A stretch of DNA of 64,000 nucleotides from Mycolicibacterium sediminis (GTDB taxonomy: Bacteria; Actinomycetota; Actinomycetes; Mycobacteriales; Mycobacteriaceae), in assembly GCF_010731735.1 (NCBI RefSeq), contig NZ_AP022588.1, forward strand, positions 1,116,001 to 1,180,000, given 5' to 3'. Under the pieces are notes generated by a model, which saw only the letters and a list, made by a program, of their open reading frames with translations, made no database searches and was not told where the DNA came from. Positions 8,714-17,450 of this stretch are shown here, one piece after another. The translations under genes and the position numbers were made by a program. Position 1 is the first letter of the stretch. The number at the start of each line of letters is the position of its first letter.

Positions 8714-8831
8714 GCCGACCGGAGCAACGTCGGACCGGCAAGCGCCCGTCACTCCATTAGCCGTCGAATTGACGCGTCGGCTGGTTCAATGGACGCCTAC
8801 GGGTCGGCCGTTCACGGGAGTTCGAAGCACC

Positions 8832-10706
8832 ATGGATGACACGGTCGCAGACGGCGGAGAGCCCCCCAGGGGTTCGCCGAGCGACGGGGACTCCACCCGG
8901 GCCGCGGCCTCGGAGGGGGACGCCACCGAGGGCGCCGAGCCGGTCCGCACCTTCGGCCGCTACGAGCTGCTGTCACTGGTGGGCGCGGGCGGCATGGGCC
9001 AGGTCTGGCGCGCACGCGACAGGCAGACCAATCGGGTCGTCGCGCTCAAGGTGTTACCGGAGCACTCCGCCGAGGACGAGGAGCCGCGCGAACGCTTCCG
9101 ACGCGAGTGTGAGGCGGTGGCGCAGCTGACCGAGCCGCACGTCATCCCGATCCACGACTTCGGCGACATGGATGGCCGGCTCTTCCTCAACATGCGACTG
9201 GTCGACGGCACCGACCTGCGCACGCTGATCAAACGGGAAGGCGCGCTCACGCACACGCGTGCGGTGGCGATCGTCACCCAGGTGGCCGGCGCGCTTCAGG
9301 CAGCCCACGACGTCGGGCTGGTGCACCGCGACGTCAAACCGTCCAACATCCTGGTGTCCGACAACGACTTCGCCTACCTCATCGACTTCGGAATCGCCCA
9401 CGCGTCCGGGGACCACACGCTGACGAGGGCCGGCGAGACCATCGGCACCGCGGCGTACATGGCGCCGGAGGCCATCGGCGCCGCAGTGAAGACCCATGCG
9501 CGCGTCGACGTGTACGCGCTGGCGTGCGTTCTGCACGAGTGCCTGACGGGCAAGCCGCCGTTCTCGAGTGACATGGGCATCCAGGGCATGATCGCCCACC
9601 ACCTGCACACCCCGCCGCCACGACCCAGTGTCATCGTGCCCGACGTACCCGCCTCTCTCGACGCCGTCGTCGCGAAGGGGATGGCCAAGGATCCCGACCA
9701 GCGCTACGCGACCGTTCGCGACCTCGCCACCGCGGCCCGTGCGGCGACGGGCGCTACCGAGGACCCGCCCGTCGTGCCGCCAGCGCCGCGGAAAGCGAGG
9801 TCGCGCAAGATCATTGCGATCGCGGCCGCAGCGGTGGTGGCGATCGTGGTGGCCGCGGTCGTCATCGTCACGAGGCCGTCATCCGAGGTCGCCACCCCAT
9901 CGGAGGATGGCGGCGGCACGCTCGCCGTCCCGGTCGGTCAGGGCTATTCCTCGCAGACCGTGCTGCCGTTCACGGGGATTCCCGTCGCTGCCGGGGTCGC
10001 GGTCGACGATGCCGGGACGACGTATGTCACCGGCATCGGCACGGACCGGGTGATGCGACTCGAGGTCGGCGCCTCCGACGCCACCGAGCTGCCGTTCAGC
10101 GGGCTCAAGAACCCGCGTGACGTCGCGGTCGACGCGAAGGGCGACGTCTACGTCACCGACTCGAGCAACGACCGCGTGATGTGGCTTCCCGCGGGAGCGC
10201 GCGCAGCGATCCCGCTGCCCTTCAGCGGCTTGAACGACCCCCGCGGCATCATCTCCAGTCCGGGGGGCGACGTCTACGTCGTCGATCGTGGCAACGATCG
10301 GGTGCTGTTCCTGCCGGCGGGCTCGACGGCGGCGATCACGCTGCCGTTCATCGGCCTCGGCGATCCTCGAGGCGTGGCCGTGGACGGGGCGGGTGGCATC
10401 GTCGTCACCGACTGGGGCAACAACCGGGTGATGCGCTTGGCGGCCGGCGCTGCCGAGGCGACCGCGCTGCCGTTCACCGGTCTGAACGACCCCCACGGCG
10501 TGGCCATCGACACGAAGGGCAACGTCTACGTCACCGACCGCGGCAATGCGGGAGTCGTCGAACTCCGGCCGGGCGCGGCGGCGGCGATCCCCTTGCCCTT
10601 CACCGGCCTCAACGACCCGCAGGGTGTGGCGGTCGACGGGGCGGGCAACGTCTACGTGACCGATGCGGGGCCCAATCCCGTGGTGAAACTGACCGTCGAC
10701 GAATGA
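8832..10706 (+). CDS. NHL-propeller receptor Ser/Thr kinase (PknD-like)
   Basis: A 624-residue receptor kinase. After an acidic N-terminal extension, the kinase domain (about residues 42-300) has loop GAGGMGQV, ATP lysine K73, HRDVKPSNIL with D167 and DFG at 185-187. A Pro/Arg juxtamembrane stretch and one transmembrane helix (about 327-347) follow. The outside domain (about 370-624) has six repeats of about 42 residues with patterns such as LPFTGLNDPHGVAID and NVYVTDRGN, i.e. a six-bladed NHL propeller as in mycobacterial PknD. The start chosen is the ATG at MDDTVADGG. Its stop overlaps the EmbR-like start by 4 bases, so the kinase probably phosphorylates that regulator. Confidence 0.93.
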   Translation: MDDTVADGGEPPRGSPSDGDSTRAAASEGDATEGAEPVRTFGRYELLSLVGAGGMGQVWRARDRQTNRVVALKVLPEHSAEDEEPRERFRRECEAVAQLTEPHVIPIHDFGDMDGRLFLNMRLVDGTDLRTLIKREGALTHTRAVAIVTQVAGALQAAHDVGLVHRDVKPSNILVSDNDFAYLIDFGIAHASGDHTLTRAGETIGTAAYMAPEAIGAAVKTHARVDVYALACVLHECLTGKPPFSSDMGIQGMIAHHLHTPPPRPSVIVPDVPASLDAVVAKGMAKDPDQRYATVRDLATAARAATGATEDPPVVPPAPRKARSRKIIAIAAAAVVAIVVAAVVIVTRPSSEVATPSEDGGGTLAVPVGQGYSSQTVLPFTGIPVAAGVAVDDAGTTYVTGIGTDRVMRLEVGASDATELPFSGLKNPRDVAVDAKGDVYVTDSSNDRVMWLPAGARAAIPLPFSGLNDPRGIISSPGGDVYVVDRGNDRVLFLPAGSTAAITLPFIGLGDPRGVAVDGAGGIVVTDWGNNRVMRLAAGAAEATALPFTGLNDPHGVAIDTKGNVYVTDRGNAGVVELRPGAAAAIPLPFTGLNDPQGVAVDGAGNVYVTDAGPNPVVKLTVDE

Positions 10707-11848
10707 GTCTCGACTTCGGGGTGCTGGGTCCGCTTCAGGTCAGCGTGGGTGGTCGACCGGTGCCGTTGGGCACCCCGAAGCAGCGCGCCGTGCTCGCGCT
10801 CCTCCTGATCAACCGCAACCGCCCGGTGCCGAGGGACGCGATCATCGACGCGATCTGGGCGGACACGGCGCAGGCCGACGCGACCCACAATCTGCACGTC
10901 TACGTCGCCAACCTGCGCAAGATCTTCGGCTCCGCCGGGGTCGACCCACGCACCGTCCTGGTCAGCGCACGGCCGGGCTACCGGCTGGACGTCCCCGAAT
11001 CGTCATGTGACATCGGCCGATTCGCCACGGAGAAAGCGGCGGGCGCCCAGGCCGCAGCGGCAGGCCGGTTCGCGCAGGCCAGTGACCGACTCGCGAACGC
11101 GCTCGCACAGTGGCGCGGCTCCGTCCTCGACGACGTGCGCGAGTTCCGGTTCGCCGAGACGTTCGCCACCGCGCTCGTCGAGGACAGGGTGGGGGCTCAG
11201 GTCCTGCGTGCAGAGGCCGAGATAGCCTGCGGTCGAGGCGCTTCGGTGATCGGCGAACTCGAGGGCCTCGTCGGCGAGCACCCCTATCGCGAGCCGCTGT
11301 GGGCGCAGCTGATCACGGCCTACTACGTGGCGGAGCGACAGACCGACGCCCTCGACGCCTACCGCCGACTGAGATCGACGCTGTCCGACGAACTCGGCAT
11401 CGACCCCGGCCCGACGCTTCAGGCCCTGCATCAGCAGATACTGCGGCAGGAGCCGTTGGACGTCCAGCGGGTCGCGCAGAACGACGCATCGGACGTCTTC
11501 ACGATGCTCGAGTTCCACACGTCCACCGTCGACCCCGCCACGGCGCACCGGGCGCAGCTCCGTGACGCCGCGGGCCGCTGCTATCCGCTGGAGACGGTGG
11601 CCACGGGGATCGGTCGCCGCGACGACAACGCCATCGTGCTCGACGACCCCAGGGTGAGCCGGCACCACGCCACCGTGATCGACACCGGCGCCAGCTTCGT
11701 CATCAACGACCTCCGGTCGGTCAACGGAGTGCAGGTGGCGGGCGAGCGCATCCGCGGCAGCGCGACGCTCTCGGACGGCGACGTCATCACCATCGCCGGC
11801 TACCGGTTCACGTTCGAAGTCGCACCGGCCGAGCCACCCACCCCTTAG
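10703..11848 (+). CDS. EmbR-like SARP transcriptional regulator with FHA domain
   Basis: A 381-residue protein with the EmbR domain order. An OmpR/SARP winged-helix DNA-binding domain occupies about residues 1-98 (LGPLQVSVGG, GTPKQRAVLALLL, YVANLRKIF, GYRLDV). A bacterial transcriptional activator (BTAD) helical domain follows at about 100-250, and a C-terminal FHA domain at about 293-375 with GIGRRDDN, VSRHHA and RSVNGVQV, the phosphothreonine-binding signature. In M. tuberculosis, EmbR's FHA domain binds phosphorylated partners and PknH is the neighbouring kinase. Here the coupled kinase is an NHL-type receptor. Likely targets are the two GTTGAGG-repeat promoters flanking the pair. Confidence 0.93.
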   Translation: MSLDFGVLGPLQVSVGGRPVPLGTPKQRAVLALLLINRNRPVPRDAIIDAIWADTAQADATHNLHVYVANLRKIFGSAGVDPRTVLVSARPGYRLDVPESSCDIGRFATEKAAGAQAAAAGRFAQASDRLANALAQWRGSVLDDVREFRFAETFATALVEDRVGAQVLRAEAEIACGRGASVIGELEGLVGEHPYREPLWAQLITAYYVAERQTDALDAYRRLRSTLSDELGIDPGPTLQALHQQILRQEPLDVQRVAQNDASDVFTMLEFHTSTVDPATAHRAQLRDAAGRCYPLETVATGIGRRDDNAIVLDDPRVSRHHATVIDTGASFVINDLRSVNGVQVAGERIRGSATLSDGDVITIAGYRFTFEVAPAEPPTP

Positions 11849-11870
11849 CCGGCCAGAGCCGTTCGTCGGC

Positions 11871-11903
11871 GTTGAGGTTCCGTTGAGGACGCCGCCGCAT
11901 TCT
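11871..11903 (+). promoter_or_regulatory. SARP-type promoter of copy B (GTTGAGG direct repeats)
   Basis: GTTGAGG (11871-11877), TTCC, GTTGAGG (11882-11888), 9 bases, then CATTCT (11898-11903) as a -10 candidate. It is identical in repeats and spacing to the promoter of copy A. The site lies 22 bases after the EmbR-like stop codon, so it would drive copy B independently of the kinase/regulator transcript. Confidence 0.65.
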
Positions 11904-11914
11904 TCTCCCCAAGC

Positions 11915-11931
11915 AGCCACACGGAGTGGCT
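11915..11931 (+). other. 5' leader hairpin of copy B
   Basis: AGCCAC, ACGGA loop, GTGGCT, located between the predicted transcription start and the GAGGAG ribosome-binding site. It matches the leader hairpin of copy A in the stem but not in the loop. Confidence 0.5.
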
Positions 11932-11949
11932 CGGACGAGGAGAACAAAG

Positions 11950-12297
11950 ATGATCACCACCCGAATCGCCACCGCGGCGGCCATCCTCTCCTTCGGCCTC
12001 GCCGGCATCGGCGGCACGGTGGTGGCCCTGGCCGCACCGGCCCACGCCGACACCGTGACCGTCACCCACGTCGACGGCACCCCGATGACCGGCACCGCCG
12101 GACCGGCCGTCGAGGACGCCGGCAGGATCACCGACGAACTCGAAGCCGCCACCCGCGGCCCCAACGTCGCCGCCGTCCCCACCCCCGGCAGCGCCACCAC
12201 CACTCAGCACGTCCTCTTCCCCTACACCCCCGCCCCCCACAGCGAGCACAACGGCCAGGGCCACAAGGGCACCAACGAACAACACGTCAGCCACTGA
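11950..12297 (+). CDS. small secreted protein with His-rich tail, copy B
   Basis: A 115-residue paralogue of copy A: signal peptide MITTRIATAAAILSFG to AHA, the same mature core (DGTPMTGTAGPAVEDAG, ITDELEAATRGPNVAA), then a diverged stretch and a tail PAPHSEHNGQGHKGTNEQ ending HVSH, again with five histidines. Conservation of the His-rich tail despite divergence just before it suggests the tail matters. The start is the ATG with GAGGAG 8 bases upstream. It has its own SARP-type promoter and is probably regulated with copy A. Function unknown. Confidence 0.8.
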   Translation: MITTRIATAAAILSFGLAGIGGTVVALAAPAHADTVTVTHVDGTPMTGTAGPAVEDAGRITDELEAATRGPNVAAVPTPGSATTTQHVLFPYTPAPHSEHNGQGHKGTNEQHVSH

Positions 12298-12581
12298 CCC
12301 CCGCTCCTCGGTGGCGTTCCCGCCGACATAGCGCTGGCGGTCGCTACGCGGGCCGGGTAGCAGCCATGGGCGCGCTTTCGCCGAGAGTGTCAGCCACACG
12401 CGCCGAGCCGGAAGCCACCGTCGCGATCGGCGGCCGAATCACAGCGCTACGCGGAAGTTCCGCGACAACGACATCGGCCGGGCAATGCGGCGATTTCGGT
12501 GTTTGACCTGCTCACGGCGCAGTACGGTCACCTCACCGAGCCAGCGGATCCGGCCCGATACCGACCAGGAATGAGGGCCCC
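12298..12581. other. intergenic region, no gene seen
   Basis: About 280 bases between copy B and the solute-binding protein. No convincing short gene or structured RNA is seen. It should carry the promoter of the following gene, but I cannot place -35/-10 boxes with confidence. A GAGGG ribosome-binding site lies just before the next ATG. Confidence 0.4.
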
Positions 12582-13634
12582 ATGCCCAGCAGGCGTCGAC
12601 GAAGCGCAACGGTCCTCCTGTCGATCGGCACCGTCACCGCGGTCACCCTCGGCTCCGGCTCGGCGATGGCGGCCGAACTGAGCAACGGGGAGACGTTGCG
12701 CATCGCACTCGGTACGCAGCCGCAGGCGTCGCAGATCCCCCTGCTCTACGGCGTCAACCGCAACGGAGGCGACTTCGGGCTGGCGATCAACGTGCAGCAG
12801 AACGTCACGACGCAGGATTCGCACACCACCGCCGTGCAGTCGTTCCTCGGCGGCGACGCGCAGATCCTGGCGACGTCGTTCTCCGCGATCCTCGATGCGC
12901 GCGAGCAGGGCGAGGACGTCAAGATGTTCTGCCCGTACGTCAGCATGGACGACTTCGTCCTGGCCGGCGCCAACGGAGTGACGACGGCCGGTCAGCTGTT
13001 CGAGCCGTCGACCCGAGTCGGCATCGATAGTCCCGGTGGCGCCGGAGCCATCGTCCTCAACGCCCTGCTGAGCGGCATCGGCGAGCCTCGCGACGTCGAC
13101 GAGATCCCGAATCCACGGATCATCGACAGTTCGAGCGCTCGAACGTCGGAGTGGGCCGCCGGCGGCCTGGACGCCACGGTCATCCACGACACGCAGTACG
13201 ACGGTGCGCAGGCGTCGGTGAACCGGCCGGTGCAGATCGCGACGCTCTACGACAATGCGCCCGGATTCATCAAGGTGGCTCAGGCGGCCCGGGCGGACTG
13301 GCTCGTCGAGAACCGCGAACTCGCCGCCAGGTACTGCGCCACCACGTTGCGCGCGATGCGCGAACTGCGGGGCGACTTCGCCCTGTTCCAGTCCGCGGTG
13401 AACGAGTACGTCGCGGATCCGCCGTCGGAGGAGTCACTGCGGGAGCTGTTCGCGCTCATCCAGAGGTACCCGTTCTGGACCGATGACGGCGGCCTCACCG
13501 ACGGCAGCGTGCAGTTCATGATCGACATCGCGACCGAGTCGGGCGTGCTCACCCAGCCGATGAACGCCGGAGACGTCGTCGACCGGGCCACGCTGACGCG
13601 CGCCGTCGAGCTGGCCAACCAACCGACGGGGTAG
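12582..13634 (+). CDS. orphan ABC-type solute-binding protein (SsuA/NitT/TauT type)
   Basis: A 350-residue periplasmic-type binding protein with a Sec signal peptide (about residues 1-30, ending AMA-AEL). It has the fold pieces of nitrate/sulfonate/taurine/pyrimidine-precursor binding proteins: LRIALGTQPQ, VNRNGGDFGLAINVQQN, VGIDSPGGAGAIVLNALL and a central WAAGGLDATVIHDTQYD. No lipobox is visible, which is unusual for a Gram-positive binding protein that must stay at the membrane. No permease or ATPase gene is adjacent, so the partner transporter lies elsewhere or it has another role. The ligand is unknown. It converges with the esterase gene. Confidence 0.85.
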   Translation: MPSRRRRSATVLLSIGTVTAVTLGSGSAMAAELSNGETLRIALGTQPQASQIPLLYGVNRNGGDFGLAINVQQNVTTQDSHTTAVQSFLGGDAQILATSFSAILDAREQGEDVKMFCPYVSMDDFVLAGANGVTTAGQLFEPSTRVGIDSPGGAGAIVLNALLSGIGEPRDVDEIPNPRIIDSSSARTSEWAAGGLDATVIHDTQYDGAQASVNRPVQIATLYDNAPGFIKVAQAARADWLVENRELAARYCATTLRAMRELRGDFALFQSAVNEYVADPPSEESLRELFALIQRYPFWTDDGGLTDGSVQFMIDIATESGVLTQPMNAGDVVDRATLTRAVELANQPTG

Positions 13635-13642
13635 CACCCGGT

Positions 13643-14968
13643 TTAGGAGCAGGCGCGGTCGGCGATCAGCTCCAGCGGAACGGCGTCGGCCATCGCCTGG
13701 TAACCGGCGAGGTTGAAGTGCAGGTGGTCCGAACCGTCGTAGGCCGGGTTGATCCGCGACGGATCGGCGGGATCGCGGACCGCAGCATCGAAGTCGACCA
13801 CCCCGTCCGCCGGGCTCTCCTCACGGATCCAGGCGTTGACGGCCTGGCGCACCTCCTCGCTGCCGGGAGGTGCTGAGGAATTACCGCCGGCCGGGGTGAT
13901 CGTGCCGAGCAGCACCCGCAGTCCCCGAGAGTGCAGGCGGCCGATCACGTCGCGGTACCCACCGGTCAGCTCCTCGACGGTGGCGGTCGGGGTCATGAAC
14001 AGGTCATTGATGCCTTCGATCCAGATCACCGTCGTGACGCCCGACTGGGTCAGCAGGTCGGCGTCGAGCCGCCGGATCACCGCGGCGCCCTGGACATCCG
14101 GCTGGCCACCGACGGCCGAGTCCTGCAGCACGCGGTTACCGGCGATGCCGAGGTTGAGTACCGACAGCGGACGGTCGGCGGCGGCCAGCCGGCGGGCGAG
14201 GTCGTCGGGCCAGCGCCCGTCGGCATCGATGCCCTCCACCGTCTCCGGCGCCCCCGCCGGCACCGCCTGGTAACCGTCGGTGATCGAGTCACCGAGCGCC
14301 ACCACCGCGCCGTCGGACTGCGGGGCCAGCACCTCGACGCCGCTGACGAACGGACGGCTGGTGGTGCGCTGGGTGAACGCGTCGCCGTCGACGTCCCCGG
14401 TGTGGTCACCGGCGCCCTCGGGCGTGAGGTAGGACGTCTGCCGCGCGACGGCGTGCTCGGTCGGCTTCCCGATGTCACCGGCGACGTGCAGGCTCACGGC
14501 CAGCGGCTCGAAGGCCTGGACGACGACGTCGACGGGGTCGCTCACGACGTCCTGTCCGGGGGCCACGGTGACGCTGCGGTTGCCGCCGAAGGTCAGTGGC
14601 GCCAACGTGTCCGGCACCAGGGCAGGGCCGGCTGCGCGGCGCGCGACGGTGGCCTGCGTGAACGTGACCGGGACGGTGCCGAAGCGGTTGGACAGCCGGA
14701 CTCGGGCCGTCGTACCGCCGAACGTCGGGGTGAGGATGGCCCGGATGGTCTCGTCCCGGACGACCGACTTCGGGTTCATCGACAGGTCGTAGCGATCCAT
14801 GTCGTCCGTACCGCCGGAGGCATCCGACGGAGCGGCCGCCCACACACCGAGCCAGTCCTGCGCGGAGCAACTGGGCAGGGGCTCTGCCGTCGCTGCGCCA
14901 GGTGCCGCGAGCGGGACGACCAGGCTGGCCACGACTACCGAGACGGCAAGGCACCCAACTCGGTTCAC
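13643..14968 (-). CDS. secreted SGNH/GDSL-family esterase
   Basis: A 441-residue exported hydrolase. A signal peptide (cleavage near ATA-EPL) precedes an N-terminal beta-rich region (about 40-210) and the SGNH domain. Block I is VALGDSITDGYQ with nucleophile S228; block II glycine is in NLGIAGNRVL; block III Asn is in WIEGINDLF; block V has D414 and H417 in SDHLHFN. The layout fits rhamnogalacturonan-acetylesterase/lipase-like esterases acting on polysaccharide or lipid esters outside the cell. Its GTG start overlaps the stop of the APC permease by 4 bases, so the two are coupled. Confidence 0.9.
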   Translation of the reverse strand: MNRVGCLAVSVVVASLVVPLAAPGAATAEPLPSCSAQDWLGVWAAAPSDASGGTDDMDRYDLSMNPKSVVRDETIRAILTPTFGGTTARVRLSNRFGTVPVTFTQATVARRAAGPALVPDTLAPLTFGGNRSVTVAPGQDVVSDPVDVVVQAFEPLAVSLHVAGDIGKPTEHAVARQTSYLTPEGAGDHTGDVDGDAFTQRTTSRPFVSGVEVLAPQSDGAVVALGDSITDGYQAVPAGAPETVEGIDADGRWPDDLARRLAAADRPLSVLNLGIAGNRVLQDSAVGGQPDVQGAAVIRRLDADLLTQSGVTTVIWIEGINDLFMTPTATVEELTGGYRDVIGRLHSRGLRVLLGTITPAGGNSSAPPGSEEVRQAVNAWIREESPADGVVDFDAAVRDPADPSRINPAYDGSDHLHFNLAGYQAMADAVPLELIADRACS

Positions 14969-16452
14969 GAGGTCGCCTTCGGTGCGGGCACGACGGCGTC
15001 GTCCATGGCCGGTTCCGTGTCGAGGGTTTCACGGTGGAAGAAGTACATGTACCCGAAGTAGACGCCGCCGGCGAGGATGAGGGCCACGACGATCAGGACC
15101 GGAATGGTGTTGCCTCCGGGCGTGACGAGCACGAACAGGACCAACGCCTCCCAGATCAGCGCGGCCACCGCGACCGGCATCTCGAAACGCCCGAGGCTGA
15201 AGCCACCTTCCTTGTGTTCCAGGCGTTTTCGCACCGCCAGGTAGAGGATGACGATGCCGGTGTAGATCAGCGCGGGCAGAATCGTGGATCCGACGATCAG
15301 CGGGATCAGTGCCTCACCGGGGAGCCCGACCATGAGGACGACGCCGACTGCGAGGATCAGCAGCGTGGCGGGGACTGGTGTTCGTGTCTTGGGATTGACC
15401 TTCTTCATCAGTTCGTGCGCCGGGAACCGCTTGTCACGGGCCATCGCGAACACCTGCCGTGCACACGCGGCGATGATCACCATGCCTGCACCGAACATCG
15501 CGAACGCGAGGGCTGCCAACAGGAACCGTTCGGCGACCACCCCGAACTGGCTGCGGATGATCTCGGCCACCGGCGATCCGCTGGACGTCACCCCGGGGAT
15601 GTCCTTGATGGCGATGGTGAGGACGATCAGGAACAGGAACCCCAGCGCTCCGGCTGCGACCACCGAGGCCACGATCGCTCGGGGGACGCTCTTGAACGGA
15701 TCCTTGGCTTCCTCGGCCAGGTTCGCCGCGGAGTCGAAGCCGACCAGTGTGGTCAGGCCGATGATCATGCCGGCCATCAGCCCGCCGCCGATGGCGAAGT
15801 AGTTCGGCGAGTCGGCCGTGACCCCACGCGAGGTGAGGTTGGACAGATCGCCGCTCCCGGTGAATGCCATCACGACCGCGAGGCCGAGCACCAACACCAC
15901 GATGATCGCCAACTCGATGCCCACCGCACTGGACGTGATCATGCCCAGCAGCTTCGTCGAGGCGATGACCAGAATCGACTGGACGATCAGTATCACCACC
16001 GTGAGGATGCGCGCGGTGTCCTCGTTCTCCGCCATTCCCACCAGCGGCATGAACGCCTGGCTGGCCAGCGCGTTGTCCAGCGCGACCACCGCGATCGCCA
16101 GGTACCAGAACGTCAGCCAGCCGAACAGCCAACCGATCTTCGGGTTGGCCAACCGCGACGCCCACTGATAGGAGGACCCGCTGAGCGCGATGCGGGCCGC
16201 GAACTGTGCCACCACCAGGGCCACCAGGGCTTGCCCGACTGCGGCGAAGATCCACAGCCAGATGCCGACCGGCCCGGAGTTCCTGAGGACGTCGTCGTAG
16301 GTCGCGAAGATGCCGACTGCCACCGAGATGAACGCGAAGGAGACCGCGAAGATCTGGAAGCCGCCGAGGGTTCGCTTCAGTTCCGGCTCGGAGCCGCTGT
16401 TCGTACCTTCGTCGTCCGGAGCGGCCGAGTTAGCCACGTCCTCTGCCGTCAT
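14965..16452 (-). CDS. APC-superfamily amino acid permease
   Basis: A 495-residue membrane protein with about 12 predicted helices. The N-terminal half has GFQIFAVSFAFISVAVGIF, SGSSYQWASRLANPKIGW and GFDSAANLAEEAKDP, the last being the conserved loop of the amino-acid/GABA/choline transporter branch of the APC superfamily. The C-terminus is short and cytoplasmic. The substrate cannot be assigned from sequence. Coupling with the secreted esterase suggests uptake of something the esterase releases, which is inference. Confidence 0.9.
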   Translation of the reverse strand: MTAEDVANSAAPDDEGTNSGSEPELKRTLGGFQIFAVSFAFISVAVGIFATYDDVLRNSGPVGIWLWIFAAVGQALVALVVAQFAARIALSGSSYQWASRLANPKIGWLFGWLTFWYLAIAVVALDNALASQAFMPLVGMAENEDTARILTVVILIVQSILVIASTKLLGMITSSAVGIELAIIVVLVLGLAVVMAFTGSGDLSNLTSRGVTADSPNYFAIGGGLMAGMIIGLTTLVGFDSAANLAEEAKDPFKSVPRAIVASVVAAGALGFLFLIVLTIAIKDIPGVTSSGSPVAEIIRSQFGVVAERFLLAALAFAMFGAGMVIIAACARQVFAMARDKRFPAHELMKKVNPKTRTPVPATLLILAVGVVLMVGLPGEALIPLIVGSTILPALIYTGIVILYLAVRKRLEHKEGGFSLGRFEMPVAVAALIWEALVLFVLVTPGGNTIPVLIVVALILAGGVYFGYMYFFHRETLDTEPAMDDAVVPAPKATS

Positions 16453-16608
16453 GGCCGTTCCGATCTTCAGTGGCTGGTGCTACGGGACAATAGAGGACGG
16501 TCGTGACCTTCGACGCAGAATTTTCAATTGCGTCAATCACTCAGCGCTGCGCTGCCACCGTGGTCGCACGGGGATCGCGACCCAGCCAGAGAGTCGCGTG
16601 CTGGACCG

Positions 16609-17211
16609 TCAACTCGCCAGGTCCCACAGCCACGCGCCGAGGGCGAAGCTCACCGAGATGCCCGACACGACGTAGATCGCATAGCGCGGAACGCGCTGCC
16701 ACTTGGGCGACGCCACCCACAGCAGCACTCCACCGACGATCACCGCCACCAGCGACAGCGCCTTGAGGACCGACGCCCCGACGACGACCGTCAACACGAC
16801 GACGCCGACCACCACGGCGGGCAGGAACACGAAGGGCACCTGATGGTTCGGGATGCCGAACCGCAGCACCTTCAGCGTCTCGGGGTCGGGTAGGTCGAGG
16901 TCGGGCCTGTGGTGCCGCAACCGATCGCCGATCGGCCCGGCCGTCCACTGCTCGTCGAACTCGTGCGGGAAGATGATCGTGCCGTCGCGGCCGATGATGG
17001 CCCACGCCTTGGCCGTCGAGTAGCGCAGCGACATCGCATACCGCTCGATTCGGTCGATGCCCTCCCAGGTGGTCTCCACCGTTCGCCCGCGCCGCGTCAT
17101 GCGCAACCCACGACGATCGAGTGTCAGACGCTCCGCTCCCGCGCGACGCCGAATGCGCGTGCCGTCGAACCCGAACAGCTCGACCGGTTCCTCGACGTCG
17201 TCGTGCGTCAT
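16609..17211 (-). CDS. two- or three-helix membrane protein of unknown function
   Basis: A 200-residue protein. The N-terminal soluble part (about residues 1-115) reads like a PH-like/bPH domain (WEGIDRIERYAMS, AWAIIGRDGTIIFP). Hydrophobic segments follow at about 123-147, 150-163 and 175-197. I do not recognise a named family. It is a single gene, with about 150 bases downstream before the APC permease holding no feature I can support. Confidence 0.75.
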   Translation of the reverse strand: MTHDDVEEPVELFGFDGTRIRRRAGAERLTLDRRGLRMTRRGRTVETTWEGIDRIERYAMSLRYSTAKAWAIIGRDGTIIFPHEFDEQWTAGPIGDRLRHHRPDLDLPDPETLKVLRFGIPNHQVPFVFLPAVVVGVVVLTVVVGASVLKALSLVAVIVGGVLLWVASPKWQRVPRYAIYVVSGISVSFALGAWLWDLAS

Positions 17212-17450
17212 CGACCCGAGCCCCCTAGTAACGGCCGTCCATCACGGCCTCCGTATCACGCGGATCGATCCTAAGTCGTGCCGCGCGGACCGGCGTGCAC
17301 CAAACGTGCGAGAGGCGGACGCCAGGCGCGCCGATTCCGCGTCAACCCCACCGGACGCGCGCCGCACCCCGGATAATTGCCCGTGCAGAGCGCGGCGGCG
17401 CGGACACACCGGGTCCGCCGATGCGGTGTCCCGACGACGAAGAGGTTCGA

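Larger units (their letters stand above)
8290..8719. repeat. left arm of about 430-bp inverted duplication
   Basis: The secreted-protein gene copy A plus about 85 bases of its upstream region recur in inverted orientation at 11865-12297. Identity is high over the promoter, leader hairpin, signal peptide and mature core. It falls off in the last third of the gene, where only the His-rich tail pattern is kept. The two arms enclose the kinase and EmbR-like genes. Confidence 0.85.
11865..12297. repeat. right arm of about 430-bp inverted duplication
   Basis: Inverted counterpart of 8290-8719, covering the promoter direct repeats, leader hairpin and secreted-protein gene copy B. The homology begins at GTCGGCGTTGAGG and runs through the coding sequence. 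Confidence 0.85.

Noticed and set aside
14902..16506. A 534-codon plus-strand open frame opposite the APC permease
   Set aside because: Its composition (Arg/Asp/His-rich, no domain) is that of an antisense shadow of a GC-rich membrane protein gene.
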